Positions 1 through 6,035 of a stretch of DNA of 6,460 nucleotides are shown piece after piece. Every line of letters begins with the position of its first letter. The first letter of the stretch is position 1. The notes under the pieces are model-generated. The model worked only from the letters and a program-made list of their open reading frames with translations. It was not told the origin of the DNA and did no database searches. The position numbers and the translations under genes were made by a program. Where the stretch lies: assembly GCA_016840645.1 (NCBI GenBank), contig JAEORY010000231.1, positions 1-6,460 of the forward strand, read 5' to 3'. Source of the DNA: Candidatus Borrarchaeota archaeon. GTDB taxonomy: Archaea; Asgardarchaeota; Sifarchaeia; Borrarchaeales; Borrarchaeaceae.

Positions 1-758
1 AAATTGTAGAGTTTCCAGCCATTATGCCCGATTCAGAAGAACCGCTATGGCCCGAATTTTGGAAAAAAGAAGAACTTTTATCGGTTAAAGCATCATTACC
101 AGCTGGTAAATGGAATGCACAATGGCAACAAAACCCAACAGCCGAAGAAGGATCTATTATCAAAAGAGAATGGTGGAATCGTTGGGAAGATGAAGATATA
201 CCACCAGTTTCATATGTCATTATGTCGATGGACACGGCTTACTCCAAAAAAGAAACCGCTGACTATTCGGCTATTACTACCTGGGGAATATTTGAACCTC
301 AAGAAGGTGATGCAGAACAAATTATATTAATGGATGCAAAAAAATTCCGTGTCGACTTTCCTGATCTAAAAAGAATAGCCATGGAAGAATATAAGTATTG
401 GAATCCTGATTGTGTGCTTATTGAGGCCAAAGCAACAGGAACTCCTCTTGCACATGAGCTTAGAAGAATGGGAATTCCCATCTCTGAATATTCTCCTTCC
501 AGGGGCCAAGACAAAATAGCCAGGATGAATTCGGTTGCACCTATTTTTGAATCAGGCATGGTGTGGGCCCCTGAACGCAATTTTGCTGATGAGGTCATTG
601 AAGAGATGGCCAGCTTTCCTTATGGAGATCACGATGATTTATCGGACTCTGCTACAATGGCTCTCATGCGATTTAGGCAAGGCGGCTTTGTATCTTTATA
701 CGAAGATTACGAAGATGAGGTACAATTAGCTAGAAGAAACAGGACAAATTATTACTAA
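1..758 (+). CDS. terL: Phage terminase large subunit, C-terminal part (5' partial)
   Basis: This is the motor and nuclease subunit that cuts concatemeric phage DNA and pumps it through the portal into the procapsid. The frame is open from base 3 and reads IVEFPAI before the ATG at 24, so that ATG is internal and the true start with the ATPase domain (Walker A/B) lies left of the window. Seen, numbering from the ATG at 24: a linker typical of the family (LWPEFW, then WNAQWQQNP at 30-38 and EEGSIIKREWW at 41-51), followed by an RNase H-like nuclease domain. Its acidic residues fit the expected pattern: D70 in SMDTAYS, E134 in LIEAKATG, and the aspartate cluster in GDHDDLSDS (201-209). The C-terminus is complete, and its stop codon shares one base with the next start (TAATG). 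The family call is secure; the packaging type (cos, pac or terminal repeats) cannot be told from this fragment. Confidence 0.95.
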   Translation, partial: IVEFPAIMPDSEEPLWPEFWKKEELLSVKASLPAGKWNAQWQQNPTAEEGSIIKREWWNRWEDEDIPPVSYVIMSMDTAYSKKETADYSAITTWGIFEPQEGDAEQIILMDAKKFRVDFPDLKRIAMEEYKYWNPDCVLIEAKATGTPLAHELRRMGIPISEYSPSRGQDKIARMNSVAPIFESGMVWAPERNFADEVIEEMASFPYGDHDDLSDSATMALMRFRQGGFVSLYEDYEDEVQLARRNRTNYY

Positions 759-1234
759 TGGAAAAAGGAACCGTTATACATATTACTATTGTCAATGACA
801 AACATGAACGACACGGTGACGAAGGCATGCCCGTTGATGAGATGGAAAACGGTTGTCCTGTAGCCACACAAAACATTGACGTAAATTTAGAAAACCGACA
901 AAAAGCCATAGAAGATTATGGTTACGGGCCATTAAATCCCTATAAAGTGGATCCCGAGTTTTGGCAAGATAAAGCTGATTTATGGGGAACATCCATGGAA
1001 AGAACCAAAGGATCCAGGTGTCTAAACTGTGCAGCTTTCAATCAGACCACAAAAATACTAGAATGTATCTCAGAGGGAATAGGAACTGAAGGCTTTGACG
1101 ATCCATATGATGTTATCGAAGCTGGTGATTTAGGTTATTGTCAGTTCTTAAAGTTCAAATGTGCAAGCAAAAGAACATGTGATGCTTGGGTAGGAGGCGG
1201 TCCCATTACAGATGAAAAAATGGAAATAGATTAA
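758..1234 (+). CDS. Cysteine-rich phage protein of unknown function, possible metal or Fe-S binder
   Basis: I do not recognise a named family. The protein has 158 residues and no signal peptide or membrane segment. The first 80 residues are acidic and polar, with a short conserved-looking stretch (YGYGPLNPYKVDPEFW, 54-69). The C-terminal half carries six cysteines: C88-x2-C91-x11-C103-x24-C128-x6-C135-x5-C141, in contexts RCLNC, GYCQFLKFKC and RTCDAWVGGG; a seventh, C33, is isolated. A CxxC followed by spaced single cysteines and a C-x2-W suggests a structural zinc site or an Fe-S site. It loosely recalls the C-x2-C...C...GWC-x2-W order of high-potential iron-sulfur proteins, but that is inference. 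It starts on the last base of the terminase stop (TAATG) with no good Shine-Dalgarno site, so translation is probably coupled. The position between terminase and portal suggests a packaging or virion-related role. The reading frame is solid; the function is open. Confidence 0.85.
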   Translation: MEKGTVIHITIVNDKHERHGDEGMPVDEMENGCPVATQNIDVNLENRQKAIEDYGYGPLNPYKVDPEFWQDKADLWGTSMERTKGSRCLNCAAFNQTTKILECISEGIGTEGFDDPYDVIEAGDLGYCQFLKFKCASKRTCDAWVGGGPITDEKMEID

Positions 1235-1235
1235 T

Positions 1236-3716
1236 ATGGCAGTTGAAAAGAGAGCAGGCACCGAGCAAGATCCAAACGTACAAAACCTTACAAAAGAAGT
1301 AACTGTACCAGTCGATAAATCAAGAGAAGAACAAATTGAAGAAGCGGCTCAAATCTTGGTTGATGAAGAAGAAATTTTAATTGATGATGAGATAGATCAA
1401 GTTGCTCCCGAGCCTGACTTTGATGCAAACCTGGTTGATTTTGTAAGCGATGATGCTTTAGAAAGTCTTTCAGGAGATTTATTACAATCCATACATTCAG
1501 ATAAAGAATCTAGGGCAGACTGGGAAAGAACATACACTGACGGCCTTAAATATCTTGGCATGAAGTTTGACGAACAAAGATCTGAGCCTTTTGAAGGATC
1601 CAGCGGTGTTATACATCCGATTCTTGCAGAAGCTGTTACTCAGTTCCAGGCACAATCATACAAAGAAATGTTGCCAGCCCAGGGCCCAGTTAAAACACAA
1701 ATTATTGGCCAAAGAACAGCTGAAGTAGAAAACCAGGCTGATAGAGTCAAAGAGTTCATGAATTTTTACATCATGAATATCATGAAAGAATATGATCCCG
1801 AATTAGATCAATTACTCTTTTATTTACCTTTAGCTGGTTCAGCTTTTAAAAAGATTTACTATGATTTTGTTTTAGGCCGTGCCGTTGCAAAATTTATACC
1901 ACCTGAAGATTTAATTGTTCCTTACGAAGCAACAGATTTATTTTCAGCAGAAAGAATTACACATGTCATCAGCATGTCAACCAACGAAGTTAAAAAACAA
2001 CAACTAAGTGGTTTCTATGCAAACATTGATATACCTGATAGCGGTTATTTAGAACAAACCGATGAGGTGGAAGATGAAATTGACAGCATTCAAGGAGTGC
2101 ACCCATCTTACACAGAACACAGAAATAGAACGATCTATGAAGTTCATACTGTTTTAGATCTCGAGGGCTATGAAGATATAGGCGAGGATGGCGAGCCCAC
2201 AGGATTAAAATTACCTTACATCGTAACCATAGATGAGCAATCTGAAAAAGTTTTAGCCATTCGTAGAAACTATAATCCTGATGATGCTCTTAAAAACAAG
2301 ATTAATTATTTTGTGCAGTATAAGTTTTTACCTGGCTTAGGTTTTTATGGATTGGGCCTTTCACACATGATTGGAGGCCTATCAAAAGCATCAACATCAA
2401 TATTAAGACAATTGATAGATGCTGGTACTTTAGCTAATTTACCAGCTGGTTTTAAAGCTAGAGGAATGCGAATTAGAGATGAAGCATCACCTTTACAACC
2501 TGGAGAATTTAGAGATATAGATACAACAGGTGGATCTTTAAGAGAAAATCTAATTCCATTACCTGTTAAAGAGCCAAGTCAAGTTTTATACAATTTACTT
2601 GGATTGCTGGTTGATTCAGGCAAAAGATTTGCTGCAATTGCAGACATGAACATAGGCGATGTAAACCAGGCCATGCCAGTAGGCACAACGGTTGCTCTTT
2701 TAGAAAGAGGCACCAAGGTAATGTCAGCAATACACAAAAGACTGCATTACTCACAAAGACTTGAGTTTGGCTTGTTGTCAAAAGTATTCCAGGAGTATTT
2801 ACCTCCCGAGTATGTTTTTGAAACAGGAAAAGGGCCAACCACAATTAAAGGACAAGACTTTGATGACCGTGTCGATGTAATTCCTGTTTCTGATCCAAAC
2901 ATATTTTCACAATCACAAAGAATATCTATGGCCCAGGAACTATTACAAATGGTTCAATCAAATCCTGATATTCATGGTGCAAATGGTGTGTATGAAGCAT
3001 ACAGAAGAATGTATGCAGCTTTAGGCGTAGATAACATTGAATCTCTATTACAACCACCCATGGATCCAACACCACAACCTGTAGATGCTGGTTTAGAAAA
3101 CTCAAATCTTATGTTGGGCCAACCTGCAACAGCTTTTGCACAACAAAATCATCAAGCACACATAGATGCTCATAGATCTCTGTTTTTAACAAAAGTTGTC
3201 CAAGACAATCCTGCAATTCAATCAATCATCATTGCTCATGTTATGCAGCATTTACAATTTTTAGCAGGCCAAATCGGTCAGCAACAAATACCTGAAGATG
3301 TACAAATGAGAATTACTGAAATACAACAGCAAATGAGCCAGGTTTCACAACAAGAAGCATTACAAATACAACAACAAGTTCAAATGATTGTTGAACAATT
3401 TACTTCACCTATTCTTGCTCAGTTAACAGCAGAGTTCTTGCAATCAATTGGCATGGGTGGTGGAGAAGATCCATTGGTTGCTATTCGTGAAAAAGAACTT
3501 GAACTAAGAGACAAAGAACTAGATATCGACCAACAACAATTTGAGCAAAAACAAGATCAAAGAATTCAAGAAAAACTTCTTGAAACTGAAATTCAAAAAC
3601 AACGATTAAACACACAAAAAGATATAGCAGACGATAAATTAGATGTTGCAATGCAAAGATTACAGCAACAAGCGGATTTAAAACTGTTAGAATTAGAATC
3701 TAAACTCAGGAGATAA
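1236..3716 (+). CDS. Phage portal protein (P22-like, long form)
   Basis: The portal forms the dodecameric ring at one capsid vertex, where it nucleates procapsid assembly and serves as the channel for DNA packaging and exit. The protein has 826 residues, longer than the roughly 725 of P22 gp1. Seen: an acidic N-terminal region (residues 28-73, rich in D/E); a core opening with PFEGSSGVIHPILAEAV (118-134), then LAGSAFKKIYYDF (199-211) and IPPEDLIVPYEATDL (221-235), typical of portals of podovirus-like phages; the RQLIDAGTLANLPAGF region (391-406), with the PVGTTVALLERG segment (481-492) and HKRLHYSQRLEFGLL helix (500-514) further on; and a glutamine-rich, heptad-like C-terminal part from about 640 to 826, consistent with the helical barrel of P22-type portals. 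The ATG is one base after the previous stop, with no recognisable Shine-Dalgarno site. Identification rests on these remembered family motifs plus position directly after the terminase. Confidence 0.92.
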   Translation: MAVEKRAGTEQDPNVQNLTKEVTVPVDKSREEQIEEAAQILVDEEEILIDDEIDQVAPEPDFDANLVDFVSDDALESLSGDLLQSIHSDKESRADWERTYTDGLKYLGMKFDEQRSEPFEGSSGVIHPILAEAVTQFQAQSYKEMLPAQGPVKTQIIGQRTAEVENQADRVKEFMNFYIMNIMKEYDPELDQLLFYLPLAGSAFKKIYYDFVLGRAVAKFIPPEDLIVPYEATDLFSAERITHVISMSTNEVKKQQLSGFYANIDIPDSGYLEQTDEVEDEIDSIQGVHPSYTEHRNRTIYEVHTVLDLEGYEDIGEDGEPTGLKLPYIVTIDEQSEKVLAIRRNYNPDDALKNKINYFVQYKFLPGLGFYGLGLSHMIGGLSKASTSILRQLIDAGTLANLPAGFKARGMRIRDEASPLQPGEFRDIDTTGGSLRENLIPLPVKEPSQVLYNLLGLLVDSGKRFAAIADMNIGDVNQAMPVGTTVALLERGTKVMSAIHKRLHYSQRLEFGLLSKVFQEYLPPEYVFETGKGPTTIKGQDFDDRVDVIPVSDPNIFSQSQRISMAQELLQMVQSNPDIHGANGVYEAYRRMYAALGVDNIESLLQPPMDPTPQPVDAGLENSNLMLGQPATAFAQQNHQAHIDAHRSLFLTKVVQDNPAIQSIIIAHVMQHLQFLAGQIGQQQIPEDVQMRITEIQQQMSQVSQQEALQIQQQVQMIVEQFTSPILAQLTAEFLQSIGMGGGEDPLVAIREKELELRDKELDIDQQQFEQKQDQRIQEKLLETEIQKQRLNTQKDIADDKLDVAMQRLQQQADLKLLELESKLRR
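3708..3712 (+). promoter_or_regulatory. Shine-Dalgarno site for the DUF6496-like gene
   Basis: AGGAG lies five bases before the ATG at 3718, inside the last codons of the portal gene. It fixes the start of the 80-residue gene and is the first strong ribosome site in the window. Confidence 0.8.
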
Positions 3717-3717
3717 C

Positions 3718-3960
3718 ATGCCATTACACAAAGGTAAATCAAAAAAAACTATTTCTAAAAATATTAGAAAGTTAAAATCAGAAGGTAGACCACAAAAACA
3801 AGCTGTGGCTATTTCTTTAAAATCAGCAAAAAAAATGATGACTGGCGGTGCAGTTGCGGGTACAGTAAAGCCTTATCCTAAACCAAAAAAACCAAAAGTT
3901 GTAAAAGCTAGAGGCCAGGGGGCAGCTACAAGAGGAACCGATTTTAAAATAACTTATTAA
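3718..3960 (+). CDS. Small basic phage protein, DUF6496-like
   Basis: An 80-residue, strongly basic protein dominated by lysine and arginine. The N-terminal module (residues 1-39) contains KGKSKKTISKNIRKLKSEG and RPQKQAVAISL, which I recognise as the small conserved phage family I recall as DUF6496, usually found among head genes; its function is not known. A low-complexity proline/lysine linker (51-63) leads to a second motif, ARGQGAATRGTDFKI (64-78), of a type also seen at the tails of other small phage proteins. The charge suggests binding to DNA or to acidic partners such as the portal N-terminus, but this is inference. It has its own Shine-Dalgarno site (AGGAG) and its stop codon shares one base with the next start. 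The gene call is firm; the role is unknown. Confidence 0.85.
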   Translation: MPLHKGKSKKTISKNIRKLKSEGRPQKQAVAISLKSAKKMMTGGAVAGTVKPYPKPKKPKVVKARGQGAATRGTDFKITY

Positions 3961-4142
3961 TGGAAATAGATTTAGCCGATGCTATTAAAAAAAGCATCGA
4001 TCAAAGGAGAGATCAAATTAAAGACACTTTAATGTCGGGTGGCATTAAGGACATGGATCAGTATAAATACTTGCAAGGCGAGTTGACTGCTTTATACTAT
4101 ATCGAAAGTGAATTAAAAGATTATTTTGGGGAAAATAAATGA
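3960..4142 (+). CDS. Small helical phage head-region protein, unknown function
   Basis: A 60-residue protein, mostly charged and predicted helical by eye. The pattern is a helix (about 3-25), a glycine break at GG (27-28), then YKYLQGELTALYYIESELKDYF (36-57). Short proteins of this plan are common in phage head gene clusters, but I cannot name a function. It begins with an ATG sharing one base with the preceding stop (TAATG) and ends in a four-base ATGA overlap with the GroES-like gene. This bracketing by coupled starts and stops is the best evidence that it is a real gene. No Shine-Dalgarno site is visible at a workable distance. Confidence 0.78.
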   Translation: MEIDLADAIKKSIDQRRDQIKDTLMSGGIKDMDQYKYLQGELTALYYIESELKDYFGENK

Positions 4143-4588
4143 GTAAGTCAGTGAAAAAAGAAGAAGTCAAAAAAGAAGAAGTAGCTAAAATTGAAGATGC
4201 ATACGTTGATGCAAGCAATAAAATTTTAGATCCTACATTATTAGATAAATCAATTTTGGAAAGAATGCCGCAACCTACTGGTTGGCGAATGTTGGTATTA
4301 CCATATAAAGGCAAAGGTGTAACCGAAGGCGGAATTGTTTTAACCAAAGAAACTGTTGATAAAGAAGCGTTAGCAACGGTTGTGGCTTATGTGGTTAAAC
4401 AAGGACCTCTTTGTTATGATAATAAAGACAAGTACGGCAGTGCTTGGTGTCAAGAAAAACAATGGGTTTTGATTGGACGTTATGCTGGAGCAAGGTTTAA
4501 ATTAGATGGGGGCGAAGAAGTCAGAATCATAAATGATGACGATGTTATCGCTACAATACTAGATCCCGATGATATAGTGAGTTTATAA
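4139..4588 (+). CDS. Phage GroES-like co-chaperonin
   Basis: Probable lid protein for a GroEL chaperonin, like T4 gp31 in role: it would cap host GroEL so that a phage protein, often the capsid protein, can fold. Seen: a GroES-like core from about 46 to 141 opening with GWRMLVLPY (48-56); a mobile-loop region with GGIVLT (64-69), the signature of GroES for GroEL contact; the first barrel strand ATVVAYVVKQGP (79-90); then WVLIGRYAGARFKLDGGEEVRIINDDDVIATI (109-140), matching the GroES order of function-related strands and the final 'DILA' strand. At 149 residues it exceeds the roughly 97 of GroES because of a lysine/glutamate-rich N-terminal extension (1-45) containing a KKEEV tandem repeat and an insertion around 91-107 with two cysteines (C92, C104). 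It starts within the upstream stop (ATGA); GGGGA at 4128-4132 is only a weak ribosome site. No GroEL is in the window. The assignment is from motif reading, not alignment. Confidence 0.82.
   Translation: MSKSVKKEEVKKEEVAKIEDAYVDASNKILDPTLLDKSILERMPQPTGWRMLVLPYKGKGVTEGGIVLTKETVDKEALATVVAYVVKQGPLCYDNKDKYGSAWCQEKQWVLIGRYAGARFKLDGGEEVRIINDDDVIATILDPDDIVSL
4151..4180 (+). repeat. Two-copy 15-bp tandem repeat in the GroES-like gene
   Basis: GTGAAAAAAGAAGAA at 4151-4165 is followed directly by GTCAAAAAAGAAGAA, a 14 of 15 match, in frame. It encodes the repeated VKKEE block in the N-terminal extension, outside the GroES core. It probably arose by slippage duplication in purine-rich DNA. Confidence 0.85.
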
Positions 4589-4590
4589 TT

Positions 4591-5529
4591 ATGGATAATA
4601 TGGAAGCAACACAAAATCAAGAAGTTAATGTCGATGACGATATTGATGTTCAAATAGAAGATCAGACTGAAGAAAAGCAAGCTACCTCATCAGAGGATGA
4701 GCTTGAAAATTATACTAAGTCTGTCTCGAAGCGTGTAAACAAATTAAATGATAGAATAAAGCAAGAAGCTGAAAGAGCAGCATATCTTGAAGCACAGCTG
4801 TTAAAGAAAGAGCAAGAAAACCAAGCTCTTAAAACTCAGACAGTTGAGCTTAATACAAATTTGTTTGCAAAAGAAGAAGAATCACTAGCAAGCAAAGAAA
4901 GAGAAGCTGATCAGCTTTACAGGAGAGCAGTAGAAGCTAATGATGCAGAACTTCTTTCCAAAGCTGATACTTTAAAAAGTGATATTGCTATTCAGAAAGA
5001 AAAAATTCGTTTAGCAAAACAGCGACAAGAACAACAAAATGTGCAGCGAGTTCAACAACCACAAGAACAACCTGTGCAATATCAACAACCACAACAAGAG
5101 GTGGTTGAGCCTACACAAGAGGCTTTAGGTTGGTATGAAAATAACAAGTGGTACGGAGATTCGTCTGATCCACAAAATGCACAAGCAACTCAGTTTGCTT
5201 ACTTTACGCATTTTAATTTGGTTAATGAAGGCTTTGAGCCCGATTCAGACGATTACTACAACGAATTAAACCAAAGGGTTTATAAGGTTTATCCCCATCT
5301 ACAAGGTGAGGAGCCAGTCGAGAAAAATGAGGGCAGGCCCGCTGTGCAAAGAGTCGCCTCTACTTCCGTTGGAAGTCGACAGCAAACACAAGGTAGAAAA
5401 AACGGTGTGACTTTTAGTAAATCAGAGATTGAAAGGCTAAAAGGCCTTAAACCTTACAATATGAGTGAGGATCAGTGGCTTAAAAGAGTTGCTAAAGAAA
5501 AATTAAAGGCACAACAAAAAGGAGCATAA
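4591..5529 (+). CDS. Probable capsid scaffolding protein
   Basis: Likely internal scaffold that guides capsid protein into a procapsid and is then removed. The protein has 312 residues, is highly charged and lacks hydrophobic core segments. Seen in order: an acidic N-terminus (11-40); a long coiled coil (about 41-147, heptad-like, K/E/Q-rich) containing the NDAELLSKADTLKSDIAIQKEKI stretch at 117-139; a glutamine/proline linker (148-175) with an imperfect 10-residue repeat; an aromatic segment with GWYENNKWYGD (180-190) and EGFEPDSDDYYNELNQRVYKVYPHL (213-237), which recurs in scaffold-type proteins of similar phages; and a basic C-terminal helix region (about 272-310, SKSEIERLKGL to KEKLKAQQKG) of the kind that binds capsid protein. 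It lies between portal and probable capsid genes, as expected. The ATG is two bases after the previous stop without a clear Shine-Dalgarno site; ATG 4600 is an alternative. No protease gene is visible, so how the scaffold leaves is unknown. Confidence 0.8.
   Translation: MDNMEATQNQEVNVDDDIDVQIEDQTEEKQATSSEDELENYTKSVSKRVNKLNDRIKQEAERAAYLEAQLLKKEQENQALKTQTVELNTNLFAKEEESLASKEREADQLYRRAVEANDAELLSKADTLKSDIAIQKEKIRLAKQRQEQQNVQRVQQPQEQPVQYQQPQQEVVEPTQEALGWYENNKWYGDSSDPQNAQATQFAYFTHFNLVNEGFEPDSDDYYNELNQRVYKVYPHLQGEEPVEKNEGRPAVQRVASTSVGSRQQTQGRKNGVTFSKSEIERLKGLKPYNMSEDQWLKRVAKEKLKAQQKGA
5052..5094 (+). repeat. Imperfect 30-bp period repeat encoding the Q/P linker of the scaffold
   Basis: TCAACAACCACAA occurs at 5052-5064 and again exactly 30 bases later at 5082-5094, in the same frame, giving the QQPQ blocks of the linker. 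It is low-complexity coding sequence. Confidence 0.75.
5353..5380 (+). other. Potential bulged RNA hairpin inside the scaffold gene
   Basis: GTCG (5353-5356) pairs with CGAC (5377-5380) and ACTTCC (5362-5367) pairs with GGAAGT (5371-5376), around a GTT loop. The five bases 5357-5361 bulge on the 5' side. No U-run follows, so it is not an intrinsic terminator. It may be chance; any function is unproven. Confidence 0.35.
5519..5524 (+). promoter_or_regulatory. Shine-Dalgarno site for the 157-residue gene
   Basis: AAGGAG, six bases before the ATG at 5531, is embedded in the last codons of the scaffold gene. It is the best ribosome-site match in the window and fixes this start. Confidence 0.82.
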
Positions 5530-5530
5530 A

Positions 5531-6004
5531 ATGTCAGAAGGAACTAAAAACACATCAAGAGCAAGTCGTGAAGCCGAGATGCACGATAAAAACACTCGAA
5601 GAAAACCATGGAGACCAGTAAGAAAACTTGAAACTCCTCCACCTCCAGCAGGATATGAATATCGCTGGATTAGGGAGAGTATATTGGGCCAAGAAGATAG
5701 AAACAATGTTAGCTATAGGCTAAGAGAAGGTTGGGAGCTCGTAAGAGCGGAAGAATTACCAGCCGAGTTTTCACTTCCAGCCCTGGAATCAGGTCGACAC
5801 ACTGGAGTCGTTTATAACGAAGGACTTTTATTGGCAAAAATACCAATTGAAACTGCCCAGGAAAGAAGAACTTACTATGAGGGTAAAACCCAAGAAAGAT
5901 CTGAGGCCCTGGATAACACTATCTATAAAGATAGTGAAAAAGACAGAAGATATGTTAAGTATGATTCCAAAAGAGAGTCTAGTGTTAAATTCGGCAAATC
6001 CTAA
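5531..6004 (+). CDS. Conserved phage protein of unknown function between scaffold and capsid genes
   Basis: A 157-residue soluble, basic protein. I recognise the pattern as a conserved hypothetical common in marine podovirus-like phages but know no function. Seen: a basic disordered N-terminus (1-33); a proline run PPPPAGYEYRWIRES (36-50); NNVSYRLREGWELVRAEELP (58-77), which looks like a small folded domain; HTGVVYNEGLLLAKIPIETAQERRTYY (90-116), likely strands then a helix; and a charged C-terminal tail ending SSVKFGKS. Strong Shine-Dalgarno translation and its place next to the probable capsid gene suggest a structural or assembly protein made in quantity, but that is inference. It contains a perfect 8-bp hairpin (5917-5936) near its 3' end. 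It starts one base after the scaffold stop. Confidence 0.85.
   Translation: MSEGTKNTSRASREAEMHDKNTRRKPWRPVRKLETPPPPAGYEYRWIRESILGQEDRNNVSYRLREGWELVRAEELPAEFSLPALESGRHTGVVYNEGLLLAKIPIETAQERRTYYEGKTQERSEALDNTIYKDSEKDRRYVKYDSKRESSVKFGKS
5917..5936 (+). other. Perfect 8-bp inverted repeat (hairpin) upstream of the probable capsid gene
   Basis: CACTATCT (5917-5924) and AGATAGTG (5929-5936) are exact reverse complements around an ATAA loop. It lies inside the preceding coding sequence, 99 bases before the probable capsid start. No U-run follows on either strand, so it is not a standard terminator. It could be an RNase processing or mRNA-stabilising structure, or coincidence. Confidence 0.45.
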
Positions 6005-6035
6005 TTAGTAAACAAAACTTTTAACGGAGTAAAAA
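6005..6035 (+). promoter_or_regulatory. Intergenic leader with ribosome site for the probable capsid gene
   Basis: This 31-base AT-rich stretch is the only intergenic gap longer than two bases in the window. It carries GGAG at 6026-6029, six bases before the ATG at 6036. I see no recognisable -10/-35 promoter or terminator in it. An A-rich leader with a well-spaced ribosome site suits a gene needing high output. Confidence 0.7.
6026..6029 (+). promoter_or_regulatory. Shine-Dalgarno site for the probable capsid gene
   Basis: GGAG six bases before ATG 6036 decides the start; the N-terminus MANKDAAFG fits the family opening. Confidence 0.75.

Noticed and set aside
24..26. ATG at 24 as the terminase start
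   Set aside because: The frame is open to the left edge and the upstream residues (IVEFPAI) fit the terminase family; the ATPase domain is missing, so the gene begins outside the window.
96..109. 14-bp perfect palindrome TTACCAGCTGGTAA, with 12 bases repeated at 2439-2450
   Set aside because: Both copies encode Leu-Pro-Ala-Gly with the same common codons and lie in conserved protein motifs. Two occurrences in coding sequence do not make a binding-site case.
299..598. 99-codon minus-strand open frame inside terL
   Set aside because: It lies wholly opposite a secure terminase nuclease region and shows no family motif or ribosome site.
1219..1232. 14-base match between the end of the cysteine-rich gene and the start of the 60-residue gene (AATGGAAATAGATT, also at 3959-3972)
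   Set aside because: By rough estimate, one match of this length is about what chance gives in an AT-rich window of this size; the flanks do not match.
2566..2844. 92-codon minus-strand open frame inside the portal gene
   Set aside because: Antisense to conserved portal sequence, leucine- and cysteine-rich as expected of a shadow, with no support from context.
4071..4098. Sigma-70-like promoter TTGCAA, 16-base spacer, TATACT, upstream of the GroES-like gene
   Set aside because: Four of six and five of six matches are frequent by chance in AT-rich DNA, and the site is inside a coding region of a tightly coupled operon.
4152..4177. A-rich runs AAAAAAG as a programmed frameshift site
   Set aside because: The heptamers are not in the X-XXY-YYZ phase relative to the reading frame, and no overlapping frame gives a sensible product.
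4045..4347. 100-codon minus-strand open frame across the small gene and GroES-like gene
   Set aside because: Antisense to two coupled + strand genes and serine/leucine-rich low-information sequence; judged a shadow.
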